DNA of 40,487 nucleotides from Phycisphaerales bacterium (GTDB lineage Bacteria > Planctomycetota > Phycisphaerae > Phycisphaerales > UBA1924), in NCBI GenBank assembly GCA_007693765.1, contig RECZ01000078.1, forward strand, positions 1 to 40,487, given 5' to 3'. Made by a program: the position numbers and the translations under genes. A model generated the notes under the pieces. That model searched no databases. It was not told the DNA's origin and saw nothing but the letters and a program-made list of their open reading frames with translations. Each line of letters opens with the position of its first letter. Positions within the stretch are counted from its first letter, which is position 1. Below, piece by piece: positions 1 through 8,157 of this stretch.

Positions 1-1362
1 CACCGGCGTGCCGTCCCCCATGGGCAGGCCGTCGACGATCTCGCGCACGCTGTACGCGAACGCGCCGTCGGCGAGCTCGATGAAGCCCGGCTCCTCGGGC
101 CCCATCGCGGGGTCGGCGATCACCTCGTCGATGTCGATGCCCAGCGAGGGCACGCGGATGCGGAGCCGGCGCTCCGAGGGCGTCAGCAGCGGCTCGATCT
201 CGGCGGCGCTATCGACCCACGTAAAACGCAGTTCGCCCTCCGCGGCGGAGTTCTTCTGCGGGTCGAACGCGACGAGTTCGAACGCCTCGCGCCGCCCGCC
301 GTCGGCGTCGACCTGCATCGTGAGGATCGGGTTGAGCATGTCGCCGCCGGGCGAGAGACGGGTCTGCGGATGGGCGTAGCGCAGGTACCCTGTCACGCGC
401 ACGTTGGCGTCGGCCAGCGGGTCGCCCGCTTCGGCCGCGGGCACGGCGATGTCGATCGGGTCCGGCCGCAGCGGGGGGTTGTCAAAGGTGGGCCAGACCT
501 GATCGCGGGAGGCGATGTAGTCGTTGTACCGGGGCATGCGCCGGATCGGGCGCTGCGCCCACTCCGTCTCGCCCACCTCGCGGACGTAGAGCGCCCACGT
601 GTCCATGATGTGGAACCACTCCTGCGCGTGCACATCCATGGACATCCGCAGGTCCTCGTCGACCAGGCGCGTGCCCAGCGTGCGCACGGCCCGCCCGGAG
701 CCGGGGAGGATGTCCTCGGTGTACTGCGGGTAGCCGTCGAGCAGTTGTCGCACGAAGTTTCGCGTGGGCGTGGTCACGCCGATCGAGACGCTGTACGTGA
801 GCTTCCCCTCGTCCTCACCGGAGAGGATCGGCCACGACGGGTTGGTCTCGACGACCTCGTACACCACGCGCTTCGACCCCTCCCCCACCACGCGACGGGC
901 GCCGGGCACGGCGAGCAGTTCGACGGGCCGGCCCTCGTGCATCGGCGACTCGATGGTCACCACGCGCCGGAACACCGGCGCATCGCCCTCGACCTTGCGG
1001 CCGAAGTAGATCACGCTCCCGATGCACAGCACGATGATGCCGGCGTGGATCATCCACACGCCGAGGTTGAGCACATTGAACCTGATGCGCCGAACCGTGA
1101 CCACCGTCAGGTTGATGCACAGCAACAGCACCGCGAGGTTGAAGGGCCACCAGTGGAACCACTCATACTCCGTCATCTCGAACAAGCGCATCTGGCGGAT
1201 GAGGTAGCCGGCGCTCCCGATCGACATGAAGACGAACAGGAAGACCATCAGGCTCACGCCGAACCAGACGCTGTCGAACGGGCGCAGCAGGAGCGGCAGG
1301 GGCTTGCGGACGCCGCGCGGAGCGGCCCCGGAGGACGATCTGGGGTTGGGTGTCGTGCTCAT
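1..1362 (-). CDS. ResB-like cytochrome c biogenesis protein (partial, C-terminus beyond the left edge)
   Basis: There are 454 codons without a stop, running off the left edge. Three membrane segments lie near the N-terminus, at about residues 32-52, 72-90 and 99-119. The third carries a His (about residue 106) in the motif WMIHAGI. A long, mostly hydrophilic part follows, probably on the outer face of the membrane. ResB proteins hold apocytochrome c and heme for attachment together with CcsA, and three early membrane helices followed by a large extracytoplasmic domain is the expected ResB layout. The fourth helix and any CcsA partner would lie outside the window. The start is the ATG at 1362, just before the Ser/Thr/Pro-rich N-terminus. 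The ResB assignment comes from topology and overall resemblance, so it is fairly likely but not certain. Confidence 0.7.
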   Translation of the reverse strand, partial: MSTTPNPRSSSGAAPRGVRKPLPLLLRPFDSVWFGVSLMVFLFVFMSIGSAGYLIRQMRLFEMTEYEWFHWWPFNLAVLLLCINLTVVTVRRIRFNVLNLGVWMIHAGIIVLCIGSVIYFGRKVEGDAPVFRRVVTIESPMHEGRPVELLAVPGARRVVGEGSKRVVYEVVETNPSWPILSGEDEGKLTYSVSIGVTTPTRNFVRQLLDGYPQYTEDILPGSGRAVRTLGTRLVDEDLRMSMDVHAQEWFHIMDTWALYVREVGETEWAQRPIRRMPRYNDYIASRDQVWPTFDNPPLRPDPIDIAVPAAEAGDPLADANVRVTGYLRYAHPQTRLSPGGDMLNPILTMQVDADGGRREAFELVAFDPQKNSAAEGELRFTWVDSAAEIEPLLTPSERRLRIRVPSLGIDIDEVIADPAMGPEEPGFIELADGAFAYSVREIVDGLPMGDGTPV

Positions 1363-1498
1363 CGTGCTCCCAGTCTCGCAGGGACGACGACTCGTGGAAG
1401 GTGGCGACGGGGGGCAAATACTGTAGGCCGGGAATAGATACGGCGACACGCGAATCTGTCGCCTTCGCCGGCGCGGCAGCATACCCTTTTTCGCTCGG

Positions 1499-2002
1499 TC
1501 AGACGGCCGCGCCCACGACGAGGGCCACGCCCACCACCGCCCCGATCACCATTTTGATGAGCGTGGAGACCAGCCGCCCCACGGCCGCGCCCTGCCCGAC
1601 CCGCGCCGACATCCGCCACGTGTGCAGCGGCTTGGATCGGTCCAGCGCCGCCGCCCCGATGCCCGCGCCGACCGCCCCCCCCAGGATCGTGCCCACGACG
1701 GGCGCGATGGGCGTGCCCAGCACCGCCCCGATGAGCCCCCCGGCGATCGCCCCTACGAAGGACCGCTTCGTTCCACCGGCGCCCCTCGCCCCGACGGCGC
1801 TGGCCACGATGTCGAGAACCTCCCCCAACAGCGCCAGACCGAGGCACACGCCGAGCGTCCACCACGAATACGTGTCCGGGCGCCACCACTGGATCAGCAG
1901 CGCGCACACGACCATCAGCCAGACCCCCGGCAGGCCCAGGATCACCAGCGCCATCCCGAACAGCGCCGCCATGAGCATCAGGCTGGGTTCGAGCCACGCC
2001 AT
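1499..2002 (-). CDS. DUF456 family membrane protein
   Basis: This 167-residue, very hydrophobic protein matches the DUF456 pattern. It has an N-terminal pair of helices (about residues 8-40), another around 47-65, and then a Gly/Ala-rich stretch with repeated GG/GxxxG-type motifs (about 70-120, for example VGTILGGAVGAGIG). A last helix closes the C-terminus (about 145-167). The function of DUF456 is unknown, and the glycine-zipper-like segment is typical of the family. It lies 39 bases downstream of the next minus-strand gene (2042-2926), so the two may be co-transcribed. Confidence 0.8.
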   Translation of the reverse strand: MAWLEPSLMLMAALFGMALVILGLPGVWLMVVCALLIQWWRPDTYSWWTLGVCLGLALLGEVLDIVASAVGARGAGGTKRSFVGAIAGGLIGAVLGTPIAPVVGTILGGAVGAGIGAAALDRSKPLHTWRMSARVGQGAAVGRLVSTLIKMVIGAVVGVALVVGAAV

Positions 2003-2041
2003 AGGGTGTCTTTGGGATTCGCGCCGACCCGCCTCCGCGCG

Positions 2042-2926
2042 TCAGGTCTGGGGCGTCGCCGAGTCGTCCTCGGCGGGCGCGGCGGCGTCGGGCTCGGACG
2101 CCGGCGCCTCCTCGGCCTTGGGCTCCGGGGGGGCCGGGGGCTCGTACCCCTCGGTGTGCTTCTCCATCTCGAGCACCCACGCTTCGAGCGGGTCGTAGCG
2201 GAGCAGGTCGAGCTTGACGGCCTCGCCGTCGTTGAGCATCAGGGTGACGAACCACTTGTCCCACTTGCGCTTGTCGAGCTCTTTGATGTCCGCCGGCACG
2301 ATCGAACGCCCGCTGGGGAGGGTGAGGCGCATCGCCCCGGGCTCCCACCGGTACCGCTTGGAGCCGGCCTTCACGAGCACGAACGCGATCCACGCGCCGA
2401 AGCCCAGGCCGAAGGCGGCGATCACCCACTGCGAGGGGATGTCGTAGCTCGAGAGCGGCTTGGGGGCCGTCTTGGCCGCCCACTCGGCGCGGAGCGCCTC
2501 GAAGCGGTCGGTGGGGTCGGCGATGACGGTGTTCTCTGGCTTGAGCGCGCCGATTCGCGCCAGCGCGATGAGCCACTCGAGCTGCGCGAGGTCCGTCGCG
2601 TGGTCCGCCGCGGCCTGCTGGCGGTTCTGCTGCGAGGCCTCGGCGCGTCGGCGTTCGATGTCGGTGCGGTTGGGACGCAGCTCGGCGAGACGCGCTTCGG
2701 GGTCTGGCACCGAGGCGCGGAGCAGCCGCCCGGCCTCGCGGGCCTGCTCGAGGTACTGGTACTCGAGATGCGAGGCCGACTCGGCGCCGCGCTTGGGATA
2801 GGCGTGTAGGCCGTCGTACAAGCCCCACACACCCAGCCCGGAGAGCGCGACGAAGTAGATGAGCGTTTTGATCAGCCAGCGGCGGCTGAGGCTCGTCGTG
2901 GTTTTCTTGAGCGCTTCGGTTTCCAT
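2042..2926 (-). CDS. Two-helix membrane protein with a coiled coil, function unknown
   Basis: The protein has 294 residues. One membrane segment is at about 18-38 (LIYFVALSGLGVWGLYDG). A Glu/Arg/Gln-rich, probably coiled-coil region covers about 60-130. A second membrane segment is at about 167-187 (VIAAFGLGFGAWIAFVLV). A C-terminal domain with alternating basic and hydrophobic residues follows (about 190-260) and could be a bacterial PH-like fold. The last 35 residues are Pro/Ala/Glu-rich and disordered. I do not recognise a named family; proteins like this are common in planctomycetes. It is followed closely by the DUF456 gene and preceded by a small ORF (2954-3247), which suggests one transcript. 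Confidence 0.75.
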   Translation of the reverse strand: METEALKKTTTSLSRRWLIKTLIYFVALSGLGVWGLYDGLHAYPKRGAESASHLEYQYLEQAREAGRLLRASVPDPEARLAELRPNRTDIERRRAEASQQNRQQAAADHATDLAQLEWLIALARIGALKPENTVIADPTDRFEALRAEWAAKTAPKPLSSYDIPSQWVIAAFGLGFGAWIAFVLVKAGSKRYRWEPGAMRLTLPSGRSIVPADIKELDKRKWDKWFVTLMLNDGEAVKLDLLRYDPLEAWVLEMEKHTEGYEPPAPPEPKAEEAPASEPDAAAPAEDDSATPQT

Positions 2927-2953
2927 CGTGCTCCCTGCGGGCGTGAGGCGGGT

Positions 2954-3247
2954 TCAATGGTCGTCGCGTCGGACGGGGGCGCGACGGGCTCGGCGGGGCG
3001 CCGGCGTCGGGTCGTAATCGAGATCGTCGTTGTCGAGGGCCCGGGCCCACCAGCGTGCGGCGACCCGTCGCCCGTGCGGACGCGCGAGCAGGTCGTCGAA
3101 CCCGCCCTCGGAGACGCGGCGCAGCGGGATGCGCGGGAACCGAGACTCGGGGAGCGTCAGGGCCCAGTTGAGCCAGTGCTCGACGGCGCTGCGCACACGC
3201 TCACCGGGGGGCGTGGACGCGTCGGGATCGGCGTCGTGGCGGCGCAT
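2954..3247 (-). CDS. Small hypothetical protein (97 aa)
   Basis: This ATG-initiated frame of 97 residues is embedded in the minus-strand run. The ATG at 3247 opens MRRHDADPD. The middle is helix-like with several Trp residues (VEHWLNWALTLPE, WWARALDND), and the C-terminus is rich in Arg and Pro. It ends 27 bases before the 2042-2926 gene. No family is recognised. The Trp-containing amphipathic middle and the tight spacing make it a believable gene, although the frame stays open further upstream because of the high GC content. Confidence 0.55.
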   Translation of the reverse strand: MRRHDADPDASTPPGERVRSAVEHWLNWALTLPESRFPRIPLRRVSEGGFDDLLARPHGRRVAARWWARALDNDDLDYDPTPAPRRARRAPVRRDDH

Positions 3248-3306
3248 CGAGCCAGTATAGCCGCCCGCACGCACGCCCCCGCCGCGGCCGCCGAGCATCG
3301 CGGGCG

Positions 3307-4032
3307 TCAAATCTCGTCGTCCTCTTCGTCGTCGTCGAGCGGGGGCTTGGGGTGGCGACGGTCGGGACCGACGCGGATCGCCTCGCGGCAGGCGCTCTCG
3401 AGCACCTGATGCAGCAGCTCGTGGTCGGGCGCCGTGGTGAGGCGGTCCATCAATTGGTTGATGCGCGTCGAGGCCGGCGCTTCGGGGTTGAGGCTCTCGA
3501 TCGCGGCGTCTCCCAGCCCCTCGAGCACGTCGAGGAACCAGTCGGGCGTCAGCTCCTCGGGCGGCTCGACGCGGATGCGCACCGTCGCCGGACCGACCGC
3601 GACGATCGGCCAGAGCCCCTCGCTCGTCTCGGGCTCGCGCACGACGACGATCAGGGGCGTCTCTTCCTTGTCCGCCCGCTCGCGCAGGGCCCGCCCGTCG
3701 GCGCCGACGCAACGCGGCGGGTGCATCAGCACGCAGCCGGGTTCGATGCTCGTCGCCTGATCGGGGCTCTCGTGCTGCACGATGCGCCCCGCGTCGGCGG
3801 CGCGCTGGCGCTTGAGCCGTCGCGCCTCCTGCAGCGGCAGCAGCACGCGCGCCATGCGCTCGTAGTCCTGCCCGCGGTGGGCGATGCGCAGCGCGTCGAG
3901 GCACAGGCGCTCGCACTCGAAGATGCGCGTCGCCTGCAGGGCCTCGCTGGCGCGCTCCATCATCTCGTCGATGCGCCGGGCACGGGTCTCGGCGCCTTTG
4001 GAAGGAGTCGAATGGGGCACGTGGAGCCTCAC
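3307..4032 (-). CDS. Hypothetical cytoplasmic protein with an acidic tail
   Basis: The protein has 241 residues and neither a signal peptide nor a membrane helix. The N-terminal 80 residues look alpha-helical and TPR-like (ASEALQATRIFECERLCLDA, then RGQDYERMARVLLPLQEARR), suggesting a helical-repeat scaffold. The middle is beta-rich (TPLIVVVREPETSEGLWPIVAVGPATVRIRV as successive short strands). A helical segment and an acidic end, DDDEEDDEI, follow. The function is unknown. It lies 19 bases downstream of the gene at 4052-4645, so the two are probably one operon. Confidence 0.7.
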   Translation of the reverse strand: MRLHVPHSTPSKGAETRARRIDEMMERASEALQATRIFECERLCLDALRIAHRGQDYERMARVLLPLQEARRLKRQRAADAGRIVQHESPDQATSIEPGCVLMHPPRCVGADGRALRERADKEETPLIVVVREPETSEGLWPIVAVGPATVRIRVEPPEELTPDWFLDVLEGLGDAAIESLNPEAPASTRINQLMDRLTTAPDHELLHQVLESACREAIRVGPDRRHPKPPLDDDEEDDEI

Positions 4033-4051
4033 GATGTGCGCGGTGCGCGGG

Positions 4052-4645
4052 TCAGTCCAGGTCTTGGGCGATCGCCAAGAGCGCGCTCCGCCACGCGTCG
4101 GCGTGGTCGCCCAGTTCGTACGCCAACTCGTCGGACACCCCGGCCCAGTCTCGTTGCTCGAGCGCGCTCTGCAGGCCCACCAGCCGGTCGCGCAGGCCGT
4201 CGATCAGCCCCGCCATGCTGGGACGCTCATCGAGCGGCTCGTTGAGGATCATCCCCCCCTGCTCCACCGCCGACTTCACCTGCTCCCACACCCGCAGGGC
4301 GCCGCCGAGTTCGGAGATCGCCTCCTCCGTCCGCCCCTGCTGCAGCGACGCGGCGGCCTCCGACTGCATCGTCTTGACCTCGAGCAGCGCCTGGGCCGCG
4401 TCGGTCAGGGCGGCCCGCACCAGTGCGCGGGGCGCCTCGCTGAAAAGGCGGATCTCGTCAGCGTAGGGCTCGCGGGTGGCCGTTTCGGGAGAGGCGAGGT
4501 GGTCGTCGGGGATCGGCGTCCCGTCGGCGCGAGCGTCGACGATGATCCGGCCCCGCGATTCGGCCTGTTCGCGACCCACGCGCAGGGCATCGCCGAGCGT
4601 GGAGGCCGCGGCGTCGAGGGGAACGTCGTCGAGGTACACCTGCAT
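4052..4645 (-). CDS. Hypothetical helical protein
   Basis: There are 197 residues when counted from the ATG at 4645 (MQVYLDDVPLDAAASTLGDA). An in-frame upstream ATG at 4702 would add a Trp/Arg-rich, non-conserved-looking stretch, so the shorter form is preferred. The N-terminal 40 residues look like a small alpha/beta unit. The remainder (about 60-197) is almost entirely amphipathic helix, with heptad-like patterns around AAASLQQGRTEEAISELGGA. No family is recognised. It is the first gene of a five- or six-gene minus-strand run (4645 down to 1499) that diverges from the gene at 4855. Confidence 0.65.
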   Translation of the reverse strand: MQVYLDDVPLDAAASTLGDALRVGREQAESRGRIIVDARADGTPIPDDHLASPETATREPYADEIRLFSEAPRALVRAALTDAAQALLEVKTMQSEAAASLQQGRTEEAISELGGALRVWEQVKSAVEQGGMILNEPLDERPSMAGLIDGLRDRLVGLQSALEQRDWAGVSDELAYELGDHADAWRSALLAIAQDLD

Positions 4646-4854
4646 GACCGCATCATCGGCCCTTCCCGCTCGCCACACAACCGAAACTTCCCGGACCCCC
4701 ACCCCCCGGAAACACCGGGGGTGACGGGGGGCGTCCAGGGAGGTCAGAGGAGAGCTCGGGCACGGTCGAGACGGCGGCGAAGGGAGGGGCTTCCGGGAGT
4801 GCCCGGACCGTGCCGGTCGTATCGTGTGCGGCCCCGGCGACCGCCTCGCCGATC
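4646..4854. repeat. Intergenic region with a GC-rich inverted repeat
   Basis: The gap lies between the divergent genes at 4645 (minus) and 4855 (plus). It holds a nested inverted repeat at about 4693-4736. The inner stem is CCCCCGG (4703-4709) with CCGGGGG (4715-4721) around a 5-base loop, flanked by GGAC...GTCC arms. The region also contains a TTCCCGGACCCCC-like segment similar to the TTCCGGGGG repeats seen at about 15210 and 29230. No T-run follows the hairpin, so it is not an intrinsic terminator. Confidence 0.5.
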
Positions 4855-5406
4855 ATGGATGAGCCAGTGCCCACCGCCCACGACCAGCCATCGCGCCGTG
4901 TACCGCTCATCCCGCTCGACGCGGGCTGGTTGTTCCTGTTGCCGGGCATCGCCCTCGTGGCGGCGACGGTGCTCATCCCTGCCTTCGACGACCTCGGCGC
5001 CGCCCAACTCGAGCGCGACAAGCTCCGGGTCGTCGAGAACCACGCCCAGCGCCGCCTCGAGAACTACAGCCTCTACCTCGATGCGCTGCGCCGGGCCGAC
5101 GAAGACCTCACCCTCTCCCTCGCCGCAACGCACCTGAACCTCGCCCCCGTCGACCGCACCGTGATCGTGATGCCCGATCAAGCCCGGGCCTCGCTCAACC
5201 CGTACCCGGCGCTGGAGCCCCCCTCGCCGCGGATGCCCACCCGGGTGACGCCCGACACCGTGCTCCAGCGGTGGGCGACGCACGAGCGGGCGCGGCTGTG
5301 GCTGCTGGCCTCGGGCGCGATGTGCATCCTGCTCGGCCTGCTGCCCCCCACGGCGCGCCGACGCGAGCGGGCGCCGCGCGGCGAATTCAGTCCTGCGCAA
5401 CGATAA
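4855..5406 (+). CDS. Membrane protein with two helices and an extracytoplasmic coiled coil
   Basis: Counting from the ATG at 4855 (MDEPVPTAHDQ), the protein has 183 residues. An earlier in-frame ATG at 4810 is possible. Helix 1 is at about 20-42 (WLFLLPGIALVAATVLIP). A charged, helical stretch of about 30 residues follows (QLERDKLRVVENHAQRRLEN), then a less ordered part. Helix 2 is near the C-terminus (about 150-168, LWLLASGAMCILLGLLPP), and a basic tail ends the protein. The topology resembles small FtsB/FtsL-like or secretion accessory proteins, but no family can be assigned. Its 3' end overlaps the convergent lipoprotein gene by 20 bases. Confidence 0.65.
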   Translation: MDEPVPTAHDQPSRRVPLIPLDAGWLFLLPGIALVAATVLIPAFDDLGAAQLERDKLRVVENHAQRRLENYSLYLDALRRADEDLTLSLAATHLNLAPVDRTVIVMPDQARASLNPYPALEPPSPRMPTRVTPDTVLQRWATHERARLWLLASGAMCILLGLLPPTARRRERAPRGEFSPAQR

Positions 5407-6151
5407 GCCGCGAGACCGACCGCACCGGCACGCCGAAGGCGCGGGCCTGCTCGTCGCTGCGCCGGGCGACGATCCTCGCCTCTCCGTCGGCGTCGATCCA
5501 GAGGTCCGTCGCGCTGCGCACCCGCGCCACGCGCAGACTGATCGAGAGTTCTGTGCGCAGACGCCGCGTCTGGACAGGCGCACCGCCCACCTGCAGCGTC
5601 TGCACGGCGTCGAAGGTGAGTTCGTGCGTCGCCTCGCCGCCGTCGCGCTCGCGGTCGGGGTTGTCGACGGGGTGGATGCGCACGCGCAGGGTTTGCGAGT
5701 GCGTTTCGCCGGCGTTGAGCGTCGCGGGCATCAGCGTCAGCGGCGGCTCGAACGTCGTCAGGACGCGCTCGGCGAAGTCGACGCTGGAGACGAGCACCAC
5801 GGCGCCGTCGTCCGCGACGCGGAGTGTGTCCTCCGTGAGCGCCTCATCGTTGCGGGCGCGACGCTCGACGACGAGCCACGTCTTCTCATCGAGCGGGCGT
5901 GATTCACGCACCAGCGTCTCGCCTTCGAGCGAGCCGGAGACGACGCGGTACCGCGACTGCTTTTCGTCGGCGCCGGGGTGGGCGTAGACGTCCGCAGCGC
6001 GGAGGACGCCCGCGGGAGACGCGGCGGAGGCCATGAGCCCCTCCGGGCTGACGGCCGCTTTGTTCGAGGCGCACCCGCCCAACGCGACGATCGCGGCCGC
6101 GAACATCGCGTGGGTGAGCGCGGGCCCGCACGGAGAGGGTGCGCTGTGCAT
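5387..6151 (-). CDS. Predicted lipoprotein, function unknown
   Basis: The protein has 254 residues from the ATG at 6151. The N-terminus has a hydrophobic stretch ending in a lipobox-like LGGC, with the lipidated Cys at about residue 27. This indicates export and membrane anchoring. The mature part is beta-rich, with alternating hydrophobic residues and many acidic and Arg residues, and has no recognisable enzyme motif. It diverges from the HEAT-repeat lipoprotein gene at 6285. The 133-base gap between them holds a palindromic repeat. Confidence 0.7.
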   Translation of the reverse strand: MHSAPSPCGPALTHAMFAAAIVALGGCASNKAAVSPEGLMASAASPAGVLRAADVYAHPGADEKQSRYRVVSGSLEGETLVRESRPLDEKTWLVVERRARNDEALTEDTLRVADDGAVVLVSSVDFAERVLTTFEPPLTLMPATLNAGETHSQTLRVRIHPVDNPDRERDGGEATHELTFDAVQTLQVGGAPVQTRRLRTELSISLRVARVRSATDLWIDADGEARIVARRSDEQARAFGVPVRSVSRLIVAQD

Positions 6152-6204
6152 GAAGGAACCGTAGCAGGCGCCCCGGGCCCCCCGCCACGCAGTGCACCAC
6201 GGGC

Positions 6205-6240
6205 GACCCTCCCTGGGAGAGGGTGGGCTCGCGGGGCTCG
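6205..6240. repeat. REP-like palindrome (CCCTCC...GGGAGAGGG type)
   Basis: The segment contains ACCCTCCC followed directly by TGGGAGAGGGT, and then a GGGCTCGCGGGG tail. This is the form of a short GC-rich palindromic repeat scattered in many high-GC genomes. The arms resemble those of the element at 28637-28673 inside lysK, so two copies of the family are visible. No T-run follows, so a terminator role is not supported. Confidence 0.5.
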
Positions 6241-6284
6241 TGCGGGGCTCGGCGATGTTGATGGCCGATATACTCGCCGTCGCC

Positions 6285-7133
6285 ATGCATCTCATCCCCA
6301 CGCGCTGTTCGCGAGCCCTGACGCCTCTCCTCTGCGCCCTCGGCGCCGCGGCGGTGCTCGGCGCCTGCGCCCGCGACCGGGGTGCCCCGCGCGGGCAGGG
6401 CGAGAGCGTGTTCGAGCTTTTCACCCCGCCCAGCCCCGCGATCGCCGCGTCCTGGGCGACGGACCCCTTCGACGCCGACAAGCGGCTGCGGGGCCTTTTG
6501 CTGCTCGCCAACGCCCCCTTCGGGGGCGAGCCCCCCTACCTGCGGATGTACGAGTTGGCGACCGAGGACGGCGATCCCGGCGTCCGCGCTGTGGCGCTGC
6601 GGGCGCTGGCCATGCACGGCACGACCGACCACGCCGCGATGCTGATCGCGGGCCTCACCGACGCGAACCAACTCGTGCGCTGGGAGGCCGCCCGGGGCCT
6701 GCAGCGCGTGCACGCCGAATCGGCCATCGGTCCCCTCATCGACCGCCTCTCGCCCGACCGGGAAGAGTCGACGCAGGTCCGCTCCGCCGCCGCCAGAGCG
6801 CTGGGGCAGTACGCGCAGGTGCGCGTGGTCGAGCGATTGATCGGTGTCCTTTCCGACCGCAGCCTGGCGGTGAACGACAGCGCCCTCGCCTCCCTGCGCA
6901 CGCTCACCGGCGAGGACTTCGGCTACGACGCCCGCGCCTGGTTCGATTGGTCGCGCCATCCGCAGACCGACCTCTTCGCCGGTCGCACGCCCTACATCTT
7001 CCCCGTCTTCGAGCGCGACCCGACCATCGTCGAGATGCTGCTGCCCTGGTTCGGCCCGCCCAACGAGATCGCGGCCCAGCCCATCGGCATGCCGCCGCAG
7101 GAATCCGTTGCTCCCGCCGGGCGGGGCGGCTGA
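6285..7133 (+). CDS. HEAT-repeat lipoprotein
   Basis: The protein has 282 residues from the ATG at 6285. Upstream in-frame ATGs at 6192 and 6255 would put non-signal sequence before the leader. The leader ALTPLLCALGAAAVLGAC ends in a lipobox with Cys at about residue 28. Residues about 65-215 form three to four helical repeats of the HEAT/PBS-lyase type (DGDPGVRAVALRALAMHG, NQLVRWEAARGLQRV, TQVRSAAARALGQYA, SLAVNDSALASLRTLTG). Such repeats are protein-binding scaffolds. A TATACT motif at 6269-6274 is only 10 bases before the start, so the transcript may be nearly leaderless. The dehydrogenase gene starts just after, or overlapping, its stop. Confidence 0.8.
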   Translation: MHLIPTRCSRALTPLLCALGAAAVLGACARDRGAPRGQGESVFELFTPPSPAIAASWATDPFDADKRLRGLLLLANAPFGGEPPYLRMYELATEDGDPGVRAVALRALAMHGTTDHAAMLIAGLTDANQLVRWEAARGLQRVHAESAIGPLIDRLSPDREESTQVRSAAARALGQYAQVRVVERLIGVLSDRSLAVNDSALASLRTLTGEDFGYDARAWFDWSRHPQTDLFAGRTPYIFPVFERDPTIVEMLLPWFGPPNEIAAQPIGMPPQESVAPAGRGG

Positions 7134-7134
7134 C

Positions 7135-8139
7135 GTGCGGGCGCTGCGCCGCGACGGCTCCACGATCACCCTCGTGAAGGACGCCCCGGAGCCGACCCCG
7201 CGCCCCGGCGAGGCGCTGGTGCGCCCGTTGCGCTTCGCCGTCTCCTCGATGGACGTCGAGATCGCGCGGGGGCTCGCCGCCTACGAGGGCGTGCTCGGGC
7301 AGGAGTTCGTCGGCGTTGTCGAGCGCATCGAGCCCGCCGGGGGCGGCGCCGACGAGCGGGCCGCGTCGCTCAAGGGGGCGCGCGTCGTGGGCAGCCCGTG
7401 GTGCGCGTGCGGCGAGTGCCACGACTGCCGCCGCGGGCTCTCCGGGCACTGCAAGCACGCGACGATGCTCGGCGTTCGAGGGCGCGACGGCTGCTTCGCC
7501 GACGCGTTCGTCATCCCCGCGCGGAACCTCGTCGCCGTCCCCGAGCAGGTGGACGACGACCGCGCCGTCTTCGCGTGGCTGCTCGCCGGCGCCATCCACA
7601 CCGCCCAGCAGGTGCGCATCGAGGGCAAGCCCTACATCACGGTGCTCGGCGACGGCCGGCTGGGGCTGCTCACGGCGCAGATCATGGCCCGCCTCAACGC
7701 CTCGGTGCGCGTCGTCGGCCTGCACGAGGACAAATTGGCCCGCTGCGAGAAGTGGCGCCTCAAGCACCGGCTGGTGCGCGACGTGGGCGAGCGCGCCGAT
7801 CAGGACATCGTCGTCGACTGCACCGGCACGCGCGACGGCTTCGAACTGGCCATGCGCTACGTGCGGCCCAAGGGCGTGATCCTCATGAACTCGCGCCTCT
7901 CCCACCTCAACGCCGCGGGCGCGCCGGAGCGCCCGCTCGACCTCCGCCCCATCGTCGAGCACGAGATCACCGTCAGCGGCAGCCGCGGCGGGTCGGTCGC
8001 CGAGGCGCTGGGCTTCCTGCGCAGCGATGTGGTCGACGTCGTGAGCCTCATCACCAGGCGCATGCGCCTCGACGACGGGCCGGAAGCCGTCCGCGCCGCG
8101 GAGCAGCCCGAGCAGATCTGCGTTCTCGTGGACCCCTGA
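7135..8139 (+). CDS. Medium-chain (zinc-type) dehydrogenase/reductase, catalytic zinc ligands apparently lost
   Basis: The protein has 334 residues from the GTG at 7135, one base after the upstream stop. An in-frame ATG at 7108 would overlap the upstream gene and is less likely. It has an N-terminal GroES-like catalytic domain and a Rossmann domain with a VLGDGRLGLL nucleotide-binding loop (about residues 172-181). The structural zinc site is intact, with Cys at about 92, 95, 98 and 106. At the catalytic zinc site the usual Cys of CxTD is Ser (SSMD, about 37-40), and the usual His of GHE is Gln (GQE, about 55-57). It therefore probably binds NAD(P) but may not use catalytic zinc. The substrate is unknown. 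Confidence 0.8.
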   Translation: MRALRRDGSTITLVKDAPEPTPRPGEALVRPLRFAVSSMDVEIARGLAAYEGVLGQEFVGVVERIEPAGGGADERAASLKGARVVGSPWCACGECHDCRRGLSGHCKHATMLGVRGRDGCFADAFVIPARNLVAVPEQVDDDRAVFAWLLAGAIHTAQQVRIEGKPYITVLGDGRLGLLTAQIMARLNASVRVVGLHEDKLARCEKWRLKHRLVRDVGERADQDIVVDCTGTRDGFELAMRYVRPKGVILMNSRLSHLNAAGAPERPLDLRPIVEHEITVSGSRGGSVAEALGFLRSDVVDVVSLITRRMRLDDGPEAVRAAEQPEQICVLVDP

Positions 8140-8157
8140 CCCCCGCGCGCACCGGCG

